Below are positions 17,423 to 26,468 of a DNA stretch of 64,000 bases, in pieces. Each line of letters opens with the position of its first letter. Position 1 is the first letter of the stretch. The notes under the pieces were generated by a model that saw only the letters and a list, made by a program, of their open reading frames with translations, had not been told where the DNA came from and made no database searches. Source of the DNA: Silicimonas sp963779765. GTDB taxonomy: Bacteria; Pseudomonadota; Alphaproteobacteria; Rhodobacterales; Rhodobacteraceae. Location: positions 310,001 through 374,000 of the forward strand of contig CAVZZP010000004.1 in NCBI GenBank assembly GCA_963779765.1. The letters run 5' to 3'. The position numbers and the translations under genes are program-made.

Positions 17423-18170
17423 ATGACGACGGACAAGGACCGTGGACCGAACGTGGTGACGCTCGAGGGTGGACGCCCCCGAACCCGCCCGCCCCTTCCG
17501 GCGCTCGCGCGGATCGAGGGGTACTGGGACCAGAATCCGCGCCCGTCGTCTGGTGCCGTCGCGCTGCGAGATCGACCCGAGGGGGCTGGAAGGCGTCCTC
17601 GCACATGCCTTCATCCTCGAACGCATCGCGGGCGGCCTTGCGCGGTTCCGCATCGCGGGCTCGCACCTTGCCGACCTCGCCGGACTGGAACTGCGCCAGA
17701 TGCCCTGCTCGGCGCTGTTCCTGCCTACCTCGCGCGAGATCCTGTCCGATGCCCTGACTGCGGTCTTCGAGGAACCTGCGGCGATCCGCATGACCCTGAC
17801 CTCACCCGCTGGCTTCGGGCGCGAGGCTCTCGAGGGCGAGATGACGCTCCTCCCGCTCCGCTCCGACCTCGGCGACATCGACCGCGTCCTGGGCGGTATC
17901 GTGCTGACGGGCCGCACCGGCCGTACGCCGCGCCGGTTCGAGATCACCGGCCAGACGCGCCGGTCTCTCGTGGGCTACGCGGGCCCGGCCCACATGGGCG
18001 AGGCTCTCTTCGAGGCCCCGTCCTCTGCGAAACCCAATGAAATAAGTCCGAACCGGTCGTCCGCCACCGTCGCGCGCATCTCTCGCAAAGCTCCGCCAGC
18101 CCGCGCCGCGTCCGATCTTCCCGGCCGCACCGTGCGCCCTTGGTTACGCCTCGTCGTGGATAACGCGTAA
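17423..18170 (+). CDS. PAS-domain protein, PAS_5-like (one apparent frameshift)
   Basis: About 248 aa after removing one extra A near 17532. Start ATG 17423 follows GGAGGAACG. The N-terminus reads VVTLEGGRPRTRPPLPALAR, then RLVPSRCEIDPRGLEGVLAH and IAGGLARFRIAGSHLADLAG, the pattern of a family of stand-alone PAS proteins in Rhodobacterales. A basic, low-complexity tail follows residue 195. No kinase or output domain, so it may act as a partner or sensor. An HWE kinase gene lies 84 bases downstream on the same strand, a plausible partner (inference). Confidence 0.78.
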
Positions 18171-18254
18171 GTCTCGCAATCCCGTGGTGTCTGTGCCAGA
18201 ATCACATATAAGGGCGTCCGCGCAACTCGATGGGCCCGACACTTTCCACGACTG

Positions 18255-19358
18255 ATGCTTGACGAAAACCTGACCTTTTTGCGCGGCGGCGGAGCCTCCG
18301 CAGACCGCATAACCGAGGTTGACTGGGCCGCCACGCCGCTCGGTCCGATCTCGTCGTGGCCGGCTGTTCTGCGCATCTCGATCTCGAACATGCTGAACTC
18401 CTCCTTCCCGAAGTGCCTCTGCTGGGGCCCCGAGAAGACGATGATCTACAACGACGCCTTCGTGCCGATCCTCGGAAACAAGCACCCCTGCATGGGTCGG
18501 CCGTTTCTCGACGCATGGGGCGAGGCCGCCGACATGCTGAAGCCGATCGTCGAGAAGGCCTATTCGGGCGAGTCGGTCTATATCGAGGACTTCCACATCG
18601 TCACCACCCGGTCTGGCACGCCGGAAGACGCATACTTCACCTTCTGCTACAGCCCGCTGCGCGACGAGCACGGGAACGTCTGCGGTATGCTCGACACGGT
18701 GGTCGAGACGACCTCGTCGGTGGAAGCACGCGAACTATCGATGCTGCGCAACCGCGAACTCGTCCACCGCGCGCGCAACGTCTACGCGCTGGTGTCCTCG
18801 CTCATTTCCCAGACATTCCGAAGCGCGGCCTCGGTCGAGGATGCTCAGGACCGCATCCAGAAGCGCATCCGTGCGCTCGTCGCCGCACAGGACGTCCTTG
18901 TCGAAGCCAAGACCGTCAACGGCTCCATCTCCGACGTCGCGCGCCGGTCCCTCGCGCCCTTCCTGCTCGAGGATGGACCCGCGATCCGCATCGAAGGGCC
19001 GGACATCGGGCTGGGCCGCGAACAACTCACCGCCCTCAGCCTCGCGCTGCACGAACTGGCGACGAACTCGGTCAAGTACGGCGCTCTCGGCGACCGCAAG
19101 GGATACGTCGACCTCCGATGGCAGATGGAGGGCAACGACTTCCGGCTGACCTGGCGCGAAGCCGACGGTCCCCTCGTCGTGAAGCCTGGAAGTCGCGGCT
19201 TCGGCAGCGCGATCATCCAGTATGCGCTTCCCGAAGCCTTCAGCGGCACGGTCGAGGTCGACTACGCCCCGACCGGCTTCACCCTCTCCCTCACCGCTCC
19301 CGCCGACCGGCTTCGGTCGGACGAGCGTACGGCCGAGGAACTGCTCCTGCCCTTCTGA
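18255..19358 (+). CDS. HWE-family sensor histidine kinase
   Basis: 367 aa, soluble. PAS-like sensor region at about 20-155, with IEDFHIVTTRSGTPEDAYF and FCYSPLRDEHGNVCGMLD. The HWE core follows: phospho-acceptor H171 in ELVHRARN, N box HELATNSVKYGAL (266-278), and the family-defining W-x-E in LTWREADGP (300-302), followed by the G box PGSRGFGSAII. HWE kinases often feed general stress or light responses in alphaproteobacteria. No cognate response regulator is encoded next to it. Confidence 0.9.
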   Translation: MLDENLTFLRGGGASADRITEVDWAATPLGPISSWPAVLRISISNMLNSSFPKCLCWGPEKTMIYNDAFVPILGNKHPCMGRPFLDAWGEAADMLKPIVEKAYSGESVYIEDFHIVTTRSGTPEDAYFTFCYSPLRDEHGNVCGMLDTVVETTSSVEARELSMLRNRELVHRARNVYALVSSLISQTFRSAASVEDAQDRIQKRIRALVAAQDVLVEAKTVNGSISDVARRSLAPFLLEDGPAIRIEGPDIGLGREQLTALSLALHELATNSVKYGALGDRKGYVDLRWQMEGNDFRLTWREADGPLVVKPGSRGFGSAIIQYALPEAFSGTVEVDYAPTGFTLSLTAPADRLRSDERTAEELLLPF

Positions 19359-19370
19359 ACCTCGCGCGAC

Positions 19371-19396
19371 CGTCCCCGCGACAAGCCGCAGGGACG
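19371..19396. terminator. Possible bidirectional hairpin between convergent genes
   Basis: CGTCCC/GGGACG arms with a 14-base interior that can pair weakly (GCG/CGC). It lies between the HWE kinase stop and the DAHP synthase stop. No T-tract. Confidence 0.3.
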
Positions 19397-19410
19397 ATCC
19401 GCCACATGGA

Positions 19411-20781
19411 TCAGCCGACCGCGACCTGGGCCGCGCCCGAGCGCCGCGCCGAAAGCTCTTCGGCCACGAGGAACGCAAGCTCCAGCGCCTGACTCGCGTT
19501 AAGACGCGGGTCGCAGGCGGTGTGATAGCGGTCCGACAGATCCTCGTCCGTCACCGCGCGCACGCCGCCGGTGCATTCGGTCACGTCCTGGCCCGTCATC
19601 TCGAAATGAACGCCCCCGGGGATCGTGCCTTCCGCGCCGTGGACCTGGAAGAACTCGCGCACCTCGCGCAGCACGCTCTCGAACGGCCGGGTCTTGTAGC
19701 CGGACGACGACTTGATCGTGTTGCCGTGCATCGGGTCGCAGGACCAAAGGACGTTGGCGCCTTCCTCGCGCACGGCCTTCACCAGCCGAGGCAGATGCTC
19801 GCCCACCTTGCCCGCGCCGAACCGCGCGATCAGCGTCAGCCGCCCGGCCTCGTTGTCGGGGTTCAGCTTCGCCATCAGCACCTTCAGGTCATCGGCGGTG
19901 GTGGTCGGCCCGCACTTCAGCCCGATCGGGTTCAGCACGCCCCGGCAGAACTCGACATGCGCGCCGTCCGGCTGCCGCGTGCGGTCGCCGATCCAGATCA
20001 TGTGGCCCGAGCCCGCGAGCCACTTGCCCGAGGTCGAATCGACCCGCGTCAGGGCTTCTTCGTACTCCAGCAACAGAGCCTCGTGGCTGGTGTAGAAATC
20101 GACGGTGTGAAGCTCATGGTTTGTCTCGCCCGTCATGCCCGCGGCGGTCATGAAGTCCAGCGTGTCCTGAAGCCGGTTCGCCATGTCGCGGTACTTCTCG
20201 GCCTCGTCCGAGTCGGTGAAGCCAAGCGTCCACGAATGGACCCTGTGAACATCGGCGAAACCGCCCGTCGAGAAGGCGCGCAGAAGGTTCAGCGTCGCCG
20301 CCGCCTGAAGATAGGCCTGAAGCATCTTCGACGGGTTCGGCGCCCGAGCCGTTTCGGTGAAGTCCAGCTCGTTGACGATGTCGCCCCGGTAGGACGGCAG
20401 CTCGACCCCGTTCACCGTCTCGGTCGCGGCGGACCGCGGCTTGGCGAATTGCCCCGCCATGCGTCCGACCTTCACCACCGGCACCTTGGCGCCATAGGTC
20501 AGGACCATCGCCATCTGAAGCATGACCTTGAACGTGTCGCGGATGTTGTCCGCCGCGAACTCGGCGAAGCTTTCGGCGCAGTCCCCGCCTTGCAGCAGGA
20601 ACGCCTCGCCCCGCGACGCGGCACCCAGCTTCTTCTTCAGCGACCGGGCCTCGCCCGCAAAGACCAGCGGCGGATACTTGGCAAGCTGCGCCTCGACGGA
20701 TCCCAGCGCCTGCGCGTCGGGATAATCGGGCATTTGCACCCTGGGCTTGGATCTCCACCCGGATTTCTGCCAATCGCTCAT
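19411..20781 (-). CDS. 3-deoxy-7-phosphoheptulonate synthase, class II
   Basis: 456 aa. First step of the shikimate pathway: phosphoenolpyruvate plus erythrose 4-phosphate to DAHP. Class II (plant/Mycobacterium type), recognised by FLLQGGDCAESF, KVGRMAGQFAKPRS, LPSYRGDIVN, IGDRTRQPDGAHVEF and CDPMHGNT. Metal ligands include the Cys of GGDCAE and the His of DPMHGN. Full length and uninterrupted. It is convergent with the HWE kinase and separated by about 170 bases from the divergent GlxA-type gene. Confidence 0.95.
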   Translation of the reverse strand: MSDWQKSGWRSKPRVQMPDYPDAQALGSVEAQLAKYPPLVFAGEARSLKKKLGAASRGEAFLLQGGDCAESFAEFAADNIRDTFKVMLQMAMVLTYGAKVPVVKVGRMAGQFAKPRSAATETVNGVELPSYRGDIVNELDFTETARAPNPSKMLQAYLQAAATLNLLRAFSTGGFADVHRVHSWTLGFTDSDEAEKYRDMANRLQDTLDFMTAAGMTGETNHELHTVDFYTSHEALLLEYEEALTRVDSTSGKWLAGSGHMIWIGDRTRQPDGAHVEFCRGVLNPIGLKCGPTTTADDLKVLMAKLNPDNEAGRLTLIARFGAGKVGEHLPRLVKAVREEGANVLWSCDPMHGNTIKSSSGYKTRPFESVLREVREFFQVHGAEGTIPGGVHFEMTGQDVTECTGGVRAVTDEDLSDRYHTACDPRLNASQALELAFLVAEELSARRSGAAQVAVG

Positions 20782-20954
20782 CGTCCTGTCCTCTTCGGGC
20801 CTTAATGCGAGGCCGCGTTATATCCCCCTGCGGAAGGCTTGAAAACCGCAGAAGCGTCACGCGGCGCGACCGGGCCTACCCACCTTGCCCCGGACCCGGC
20901 TTTCGTGTTGTCTCGACACGGTTCGACGACAGGGTTGGAGGAACGGGACGCAAC

Positions 20955-21959
20955 ATGGCCGAGACCGCGGTGCAGACGATCAAGGTCAAGGTTCCCGAGA
21001 CCCCGCGAAGCTTCGTCTTCGTGCTGCTCGACCGCTTCACGCTCCTGTCCTACGCCTGCGCCATCGAAGCGCTGAGGATCGCCAACCGTATGGCCGGGGC
21101 CGATCTCTACAAGTGGCGCTCTGTCGGCGAAGGCGGCGGCGTCATCGCCTGCTCGGCCGGCACGACCTTCCAGCTCGACGGCCCTCTCGGCGAAACCGTC
21201 AGGGACGAGGTCATCGTCATCTGCGGCGGCATCGACGTCGCGGCCGCGACGACGAAGCCGCTTCTGAACTGGCTCCGCCGCGAGGCGCGGCGCGGCAATA
21301 CAATCGGCGGGCTTTGCACCGCAGGCTATACGCTGGCCCGCGCCGGTCTGCTCGACGGGCGCCGCGCCACGATCCACTGGGAGAACCAGGACAGCTTCCT
21401 CGAGGAATTCGAGGAGGTGAAGCTGACGAAGTCCGTCTTCACCGTGGACGGCAAGACCTTCACCACGGCGGGTGGCACCTCGTCCATCGACCTGATGCTC
21501 AAGATCATATCCGACGACCACGGCGAGGAACTGGCGGGCGCCGTCGCCGACCAGCTTATCTACACCACCATCCGCACCGACCAGGATACGCAGCGCCTGT
21601 CGGTGCCCACGCGGATCGGCGTGCGCCATCCGAAGCTCGCGCAGGTCATCCACATGATGGAGTCGGCCATCGAGGAGCCGCGCTCGCCGGCCCTCCTCGC
21701 CAGCGACGTCGGCATGTCGACGCGTCAGCTCGAACGCCTCTTCCGCCGCTACCTGAACCGCAGCCCAAAGCGCTATTACATGGAACTGAGGCTCCAGAAG
21801 GCCCGAAACCTCCTGATGCAGACCGACATGAGCGTCATCAACGTGGCCCTTGCCTGCGGCTTCTCCTCGCCCTCGCACTTCTCCAAATGCTACCGCGCGC
21901 AGTACAACACCACGCCCTACCGCGAACGCGGTACGCAGTCGTCACGGGTCGAGGTCTGA
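20955..21959 (+). CDS. GlxA-family AraC-type transcriptional regulator
   Basis: 334 aa from ATG 20955. N-terminal DJ-1/PfpI-like amidotransferase fold (about 15-185), with GGLCTAGYTLARAGLLDGRRAT around the nucleophile elbow. The C-terminal AraC double HTH (about 235-325) includes LASDVGMSTRQLERLFRRYL and VALACGFSSPSHFSKCYR. Related regulators control quaternary-amine and carnitine use, but the target here is unknown. The methyltransferase gene starts 20 bases downstream. Confidence 0.9.
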   Translation: MAETAVQTIKVKVPETPRSFVFVLLDRFTLLSYACAIEALRIANRMAGADLYKWRSVGEGGGVIACSAGTTFQLDGPLGETVRDEVIVICGGIDVAAATTKPLLNWLRREARRGNTIGGLCTAGYTLARAGLLDGRRATIHWENQDSFLEEFEEVKLTKSVFTVDGKTFTTAGGTSSIDLMLKIISDDHGEELAGAVADQLIYTTIRTDQDTQRLSVPTRIGVRHPKLAQVIHMMESAIEEPRSPALLASDVGMSTRQLERLFRRYLNRSPKRYYMELRLQKARNLLMQTDMSVINVALACGFSSPSHFSKCYRAQYNTTPYRERGTQSSRVEV

Positions 21960-21979
21960 ACGAGACCCGCATTCGCGAG

Positions 21980-22630
21980 ATGATCGCGGCGCGACTGCCG
22001 CTCGCGCCCCTGGCCGAACGTCCCGACCTTCTGCGCCACACCCCCCACCCCGGCAGCGGCATCAATGCCATTGCCCGATCCGCCGGGTCCGGCGCCGCTC
22101 CCTACTGGGCGCACCTCTGGCCCGGTGGCGCGGCGCTGATCCAGCACCTCGAACGCCACCCCGAGACGGTCGCGGGAAAAAGCGTCCTCGACCTCGGCGC
22201 GGGCGCGGGCCTCGTCGGCATCGCCGCCGCCCGCGCGGGCGCATCCCACGTCACCGCCTCCGAGACCGACCCCCTCGCCCGCCTCGTCACCGCCATGAAC
22301 GCCGAGGCAAACGGCACTCGCCTCGCCTTTGCCGACGACCTCCTCGACGGCCCCGCCCCCGAGGCGCAGGTGATCCTCGCCGGCGACGTCTTCTACAGCG
22401 CAGACCTCGCCGCGCGCGTCTTCCCCTTCCTCCACCGCTGCCACGCGCAAGGCGCGCGCGTCCTCGTCGGAGACCTCGGCCGCGCCCACCTTCCCCTCTC
22501 GGGCTTCGACGCCCTCGCCACCTATCAGGTCCGTGACGTCGGCGACCCGCCGGGGGTGACACGAGACGGTGTCGTCCTCGCCCTCTCGCGCGACGGTTTC
22601 GGCATGGAACTTCCCCGCGCCCGGCCCTAG
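21980..22630 (+). CDS. Class I SAM-dependent methyltransferase, METTL20/Nnt1-like
   Basis: 216 aa from ATG 21980. Motif I is SVLDLGAGAGLVGIAAARAG (about 68-87), the acidic end of beta-2 is ASETDP, and ILAGDVFYSADLA is the post-I/motif IV region seen in the ETF-beta lysine methyltransferase group. PYWAHLWPGGAAL before motif I is also typical of that group. Often annotated as nicotinamide or L11 methyltransferase. The substrate is uncertain. No strong ribosome site; it may be coupled to the upstream regulator. Confidence 0.8.
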   Translation: MIAARLPLAPLAERPDLLRHTPHPGSGINAIARSAGSGAAPYWAHLWPGGAALIQHLERHPETVAGKSVLDLGAGAGLVGIAAARAGASHVTASETDPLARLVTAMNAEANGTRLAFADDLLDGPAPEAQVILAGDVFYSADLAARVFPFLHRCHAQGARVLVGDLGRAHLPLSGFDALATYQVRDVGDPPGVTRDGVVLALSRDGFGMELPRARP

Positions 22631-22640
22631 CGTCGCCGGC

Positions 22641-23858
22641 ATGGAACTCTCCGAGCACGACAGCCGCTATTCCTGGACCCGCCTCGCCATCAGCCTCGGC
22701 CTCTGCGGTCGTGGGCAACGTCGGCATGTGGGCCGTCATCGTCATCCTGCCCGCGCTCCAGGCCGAGTTCGACATCGCCCGCGCCGGACGCCTCCCTGCC
22801 CTACACCGCCACCATGGCGGGCTTCGCGGCGGGCAACTTCTTCCTCGGCCGCGCCGTCGACCGCTTCGGCGTCTCGACCGTCCTTGCCGCGGCGGGCGCT
22901 GCCTCTCGGCGGGCTTCGCGCTCTCGGCCCTCGCCCCTTCGCTCCTCGGCGTCACGCTGATCCACGCGCTCCTGGGGTTCGGCGCGTCGGCCAGCTTCGC
23001 GCCGCTCATGGCCGACATCTCGCACTGGTTCCTGCGACGCCGCGGCCTCGCCCTCGCCATCGCGGCCAGCGGCAACTACATCGCCGGCGCCGTCTGGCCG
23101 CTCGTCATCGCCTGGATCATCGATCGACCACGGCTGGCGCGGCGCCTACCTCGCCATCGCCCTGACCGTCGCGGTCGTGATGATCCCCGGCGCGCTTCTC
23201 CTCCGCCGCCGCATCGACGCCGCGACGACGGCCCGTGCCGCGACCGACGCCGCCTCCCGCGCCCGCTCCGTCGCCCTCTCGCCCCGCGCGCTCCAGGCGC
23301 TTCTCGATGCTCGCGGGCGTCGGCTGCTGCGTGGCGATGTCGATGCCGCAGGTCCACATCGTGGCGCTCTGCATCGACCTCGGCTTCGGCCCGGCGGTCG
23401 GCGCCGAGATGCTGTCCCTCATGCTTCTGGGCGGCGTCGTCTCGCGCCTGACCTTCGGCGCCCTCGCCGACCGTCTCGGAGGCGTCCGCACCCTTCTCCT
23501 CGGCGGCACGCTCCAGATGCTGGCGCTTGCGCTGTTCCTGATCGAAGGCAACCGGACAAGCCTTTCGCTCGTCTCGCTTATCTTCGGCCTGTCGCAGGGC
23601 GGCATCGTGCCCTCCTACGCCATCATCGTCCGCGAATACCTGCCCCGCGCCGAGGCCGGCCGCCGTGTCGGCGCGGTCATTGCCGCGACCATCGTCGGCA
23701 TGGCGCTCGGCGGCTGGATGACGGGCTGGCTCTACGACCAGACGGGCAGCTACGCGCTCTCGATCTGGAATGGCATCGGTTGGAACCTCCTCAACGTGGG
23801 CATCGTGGCGGCACTCCTCCTCAGGATGGGCTCCGGCCCTCGGCTTCGCGCCGCCTGA
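22641..23858 (+). CDS. MFS transporter (about five apparent frameshifts)
   Basis: About 404 aa when reading frame is switched near 22707, 22788, 22905, 23122 and 23300. Four of these need one base removed; the one at 22905 needs one added. The pieces join into a 12-helix major facilitator: MWAVIVILPALQAEF, LPYTATMAGFAAGNFFLGRA, ISHWFLRRRGLALAIAASGN, MLAGVGCCVAMSMPQVHIVA and FGLSQGGIVPSYAIIVREYL. The substrate is unknown. Each segment keeps the expected residues, so sequencing errors are favoured over a pseudogene, though the density (five in 1.2 kb) is the highest in the window. Confidence 0.75.
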
Positions 23859-23886
23859 GCTTCATTTCTTCGCAAATACGCAAATA

Positions 23887-23908
23887 GGCCGCCGCGTCAG
23901 CGGCGGCC
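23887..23908. terminator. Bidirectional hairpin between convergent genes
   Basis: GGCCGCCGC/GGCGGCC-type arms (23887-23895 and 23900-23908) form a perfect 9-bp stem with a GTCA loop between the MFS gene and the metalloprotease gene. Confidence 0.55.
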
Positions 23909-23940
23909 CGTCCGCGGCCCGCAAAGAAGGGCGCATCGCC

Positions 23941-24795
23941 TCAGATGTCGTTCGTCCCGAAGGTGTCGCAGGCCTCGAGGTCGCCCGTCTCGAAGCCGGT
24001 CTGGAACCAGCGCTGCCGTTGCTCCGACGTGCCGTGAGTGAAGCTCTCGGGCATCGGACGCTGGCCCGCGTTGCGCTGAAGCGTGTCGTCGCCGATCTGG
24101 GCGGCGGCGTTCATCGCCTCCTCGATGTCGCCCCGTTCGAGGCTGCCGAACCTCTCCTGCGCCTGGCGCGCCCAGATCCCCGAGTAGCAGTCGGCCTGAA
24201 GCTCGATCCGCACCGAAATCGCGTTCGCTTCCTCCTGGCTCACCTGCCCCCGGATGCGGTTCGCCTCGCCCAGGATGCCAAGCTGGTCCTGCACCGAATG
24301 CGCCACCTCGTGCGCAACGACATAGGCCGCGGCGAAATCGCCGCCCGCCCCAAGCCGGTCGCGCATCGTCGTGAAGAACTGGGTGTCGAGATAGACCTTC
24401 TTGTCGCCCGGGCAGTAGAACGGTCCCGTCGCACCGCTGGCGTTGCCGCAGGGCGACTGCGTGACCTCCTTGAACAGGACCAGTGTCGCGGGCGCGTAGG
24501 GCTCGTTGATCTGCTCTTCGAAAATCCCGGCCCAGACCTCCTCGGTGTCGGCCAGCGTTACGCTGACGAACTCGCCCTCGCGCTGATCCGCCTCGGTCAG
24601 GGGCGCGTCGGTCTGGACGACCTCGCCACCGCCGCCGCCCGCACCGGTCAGAAGCGGCGTCACGTCGATCCCGAAGAACCACCCCATTCCGAGGATGAAG
24701 AGGATGCCGACAAGCCCGATGCCGCCGCCCCCGGACATGCGCATTCCGCGCCGATCCTCGATGTTCCGGCTACCGCGCCGACCCTGCCACCTCAT
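23941..24795 (-). CDS. Neutral zinc metallopeptidase, YpfJ family
   Basis: 284 aa. A short cytoplasmic N-terminus is followed by one membrane segment at about 25-43 (GIGLVGILFILGMGWFFGI), then an extracytoplasmic protease domain. HEVAH at 162-166 is the HExxH zinc site, and GPFYCPGDKKVYLDTQFF upstream is a family hallmark. A second acidic ligand probably lies in ELQADCYSGIWA. The physiological substrate is unknown. Convergent with the MFS gene across a strong hairpin. Confidence 0.9.
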   Translation of the reverse strand: MRWQGRRGSRNIEDRRGMRMSGGGGIGLVGILFILGMGWFFGIDVTPLLTGAGGGGGEVVQTDAPLTEADQREGEFVSVTLADTEEVWAGIFEEQINEPYAPATLVLFKEVTQSPCGNASGATGPFYCPGDKKVYLDTQFFTTMRDRLGAGGDFAAAYVVAHEVAHSVQDQLGILGEANRIRGQVSQEEANAISVRIELQADCYSGIWARQAQERFGSLERGDIEEAMNAAAQIGDDTLQRNAGQRPMPESFTHGTSEQRQRWFQTGFETGDLEACDTFGTNDI

Positions 24796-24896
24796 GCCAC
24801 CCTCCGACGTTCACCTGGCTGGCCGCGACATTGCACCCTGCGAGACTTGACGGCAACGTCGCAAACTGGCCTTTGATCCGCGAGGACGGGCAGAAA

Positions 24897-25476
24897 ATGA
24901 TCAGACGGCTCTACGACTGGACGATTTCGCTGGCGGCGCATCCGCGTGCGCTCTGGGCGCTGGCGTTCGTCGCCTTCGTGGAAAGCTCGTTTTTCCCGAT
25001 CCCGCCGCACATCATGATCGTTCCCATGGTGCTCGCGGCGCCGCACCGGGCCTGGCTCATCGCCGGGGTCGCCACGGTGGCATCGGTCATCGGCGGGGTC
25101 CTCGGATACGGGATCGGAGCCTTTGCCTTCGACGCCATCGGCCAGCCGATCCTCGAGTCGCTCGGCAAGGCCGACCGGATGCTCGAGTTCAACGAACGCT
25201 TCAACGACTTCGGGTTCTGGCCGGTGCTGATCGGCGGGCTTACCCCTTTCCCCTACAAGGTCATCACGATCATGTCGGGCTGGACCGGCCTGCCCTTCAT
25301 GACCTTCCTCGTGACCTCGATCGTCGCCCGCGCGGCCATCTTCTTCATCCTCGCCGGGCTTCTTTGGAAATTCGGCCCCCCGATCCGCATCTTCGTCGAG
25401 AAGTACCTCGGCCTCGTCTTCACGGCTTTCGTGATTTTGCTGCTCGGGCGGCTTCTACGCGATAAGGTTCATATGA
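24897..25476 (+). CDS. YqaA/DedA-like inner-membrane protein (one apparent frameshift)
   Basis: About 192 aa. SNARE-associated (VTT) family: FVAFVESSFFPIPPHIMIVP early, ERFNDFGFWPVLIGGLTPFPYKV in the middle, and four to five membrane helices. As printed, the frame runs on into dsbB. Removing one G near 25447 gives GGFYAIRFI and a TGA at 25474-25476, the normal family end, overlapping the dsbB ATG as ATGA. The apparent fusion is therefore an error. Likely membrane lipid or envelope role (family knowledge). Confidence 0.85.
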
Positions 25477-25942
25477 CCCGCAAGAACCTCATGCTTCTCG
25501 CCGCCGCAGGCTCGCTTGCTCTCCTCCTCGGCGCCTTTGCCTTCCAGGCCATGGGATATGCGCCCTGCAAGCTCTGCATCTGGCAGCGCTGGCCGCACGG
25601 CGCAGCGATCGCGCTGGCGGCTCTGGTCCTGGTCCTGGGCCCGCTCGCCCTCCTCGGTCTCGCGGGCGCGCTCGGCGCGGCGCTTGTCGGGCGTGTTCGG
25701 CGTCTATCACACCGGCGTCGAGCGCGGCTGGTGGGAGGGTCCGACCTCCTGCAGCGGCGCGGGCGACGGTCTTTCGGGGTATGACGGGCGGCGATCTCCT
25801 CTCGCTCGACCTGCCCTCGGACGTGGTCATGTGCGATGAGGTCGCCTGGGCCTTCGCAGGCCTCTCGATGGCGTCCTGGAACGCGATCTTCTCGTTCGCG
25901 CTGGCCGCGATCTGGGTGCGCGCGATTGCGACCCGGCGCTGA
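25473..25942 (+). CDS. dsbB: Disulfide bond formation protein DsbB (two apparent frameshifts)
   Basis: About 155 aa after removing one base near 25690 and one near 25780. It is an inner-membrane quinone-linked oxidase that reoxidises DsbA. The first Cys pair is CKLC in YAPCKLCIWQRWPH. After repair comes GVFGVYHTGVERGWWEGP, then the second pair, the Cys of SCSGAG and the Cys of DVVMCDEVAW. The last helix is WNAIFSFALAAIWVRA. ATG 25473 overlaps the yqaA stop. No dsbA is in the window. Confidence 0.83.
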
Positions 25943-26005
25943 TCCGCCAGACAAGGTGCCATACGTTTTGCCGACACCTGGCAGACGCCTTGCCGACGCC
26001 CGACC

Positions 26006-26276
26006 TCAGTGGATGGTGAACTCACCCACCACGTTCGTCCACTCGGTCGGCGACAGCTTCTTGCGATGCACGAAGCGGACCGAATGAAGCGGCCCTTCGA
26101 TCTCTTCCTGCCAGAACTCGATGAACTTGAAGAGCTTCGGATGGTCAGGAGCGACGTCATAGTCCTGCCACACGAAAGTATTGAGAACGTTGCGATAATC
26201 CGGCATCCGGTAGAAGAACTCGGCCGTCGTAAGGCCGTATCCCTTCAGCAGAAGCTCGGTTTCCGAGAAGACTCAT
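26006..26276 (-). CDS. Usg family protein (one apparent frameshift)
   Basis: About 89 aa. The frame carrying RMPDYRNVLNTFVWQDYD and HSVRFVHRKKLSPTEW is the small Usg family of alphaproteobacteria, so named because it was first described next to trp genes. In that frame the first codons are closed by a stop, but ATG 26276 one frame over joins it if one G is removed near 26263, giving ETELLLKGYGLTTAEFFYRM. No known activity. It is divergent from gyrA. Confidence 0.8.
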
Positions 26277-26394
26277 GACAACCTCATATTGCCTGCCCGC
26301 CGGATGAATTGAGCCACGAGTCGGATTGAAGATCAATGAATTCAGCATGTTGGCACTCGGCCCCTGCGGCTGCCAGACAATTGCGCAACAGGCA

Positions 26395-26424
26395 TTGCAC
26401 CTATCTGTAGGGGTCTGATACACT
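26395..26424 (+). promoter_or_regulatory. Sigma-70-like promoter of gyrA
   Basis: TTGCAC at 26395-26400 and TACACT at 26419-26424 with an 18-bp spacer, about 45 bases upstream of the GTG start of gyrA. Confidence 0.45.
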
Positions 26425-26468
26425 GTTTCCACCCAGATCTTGCGGTGCGATGAAAAAGCGAGCAGCCT

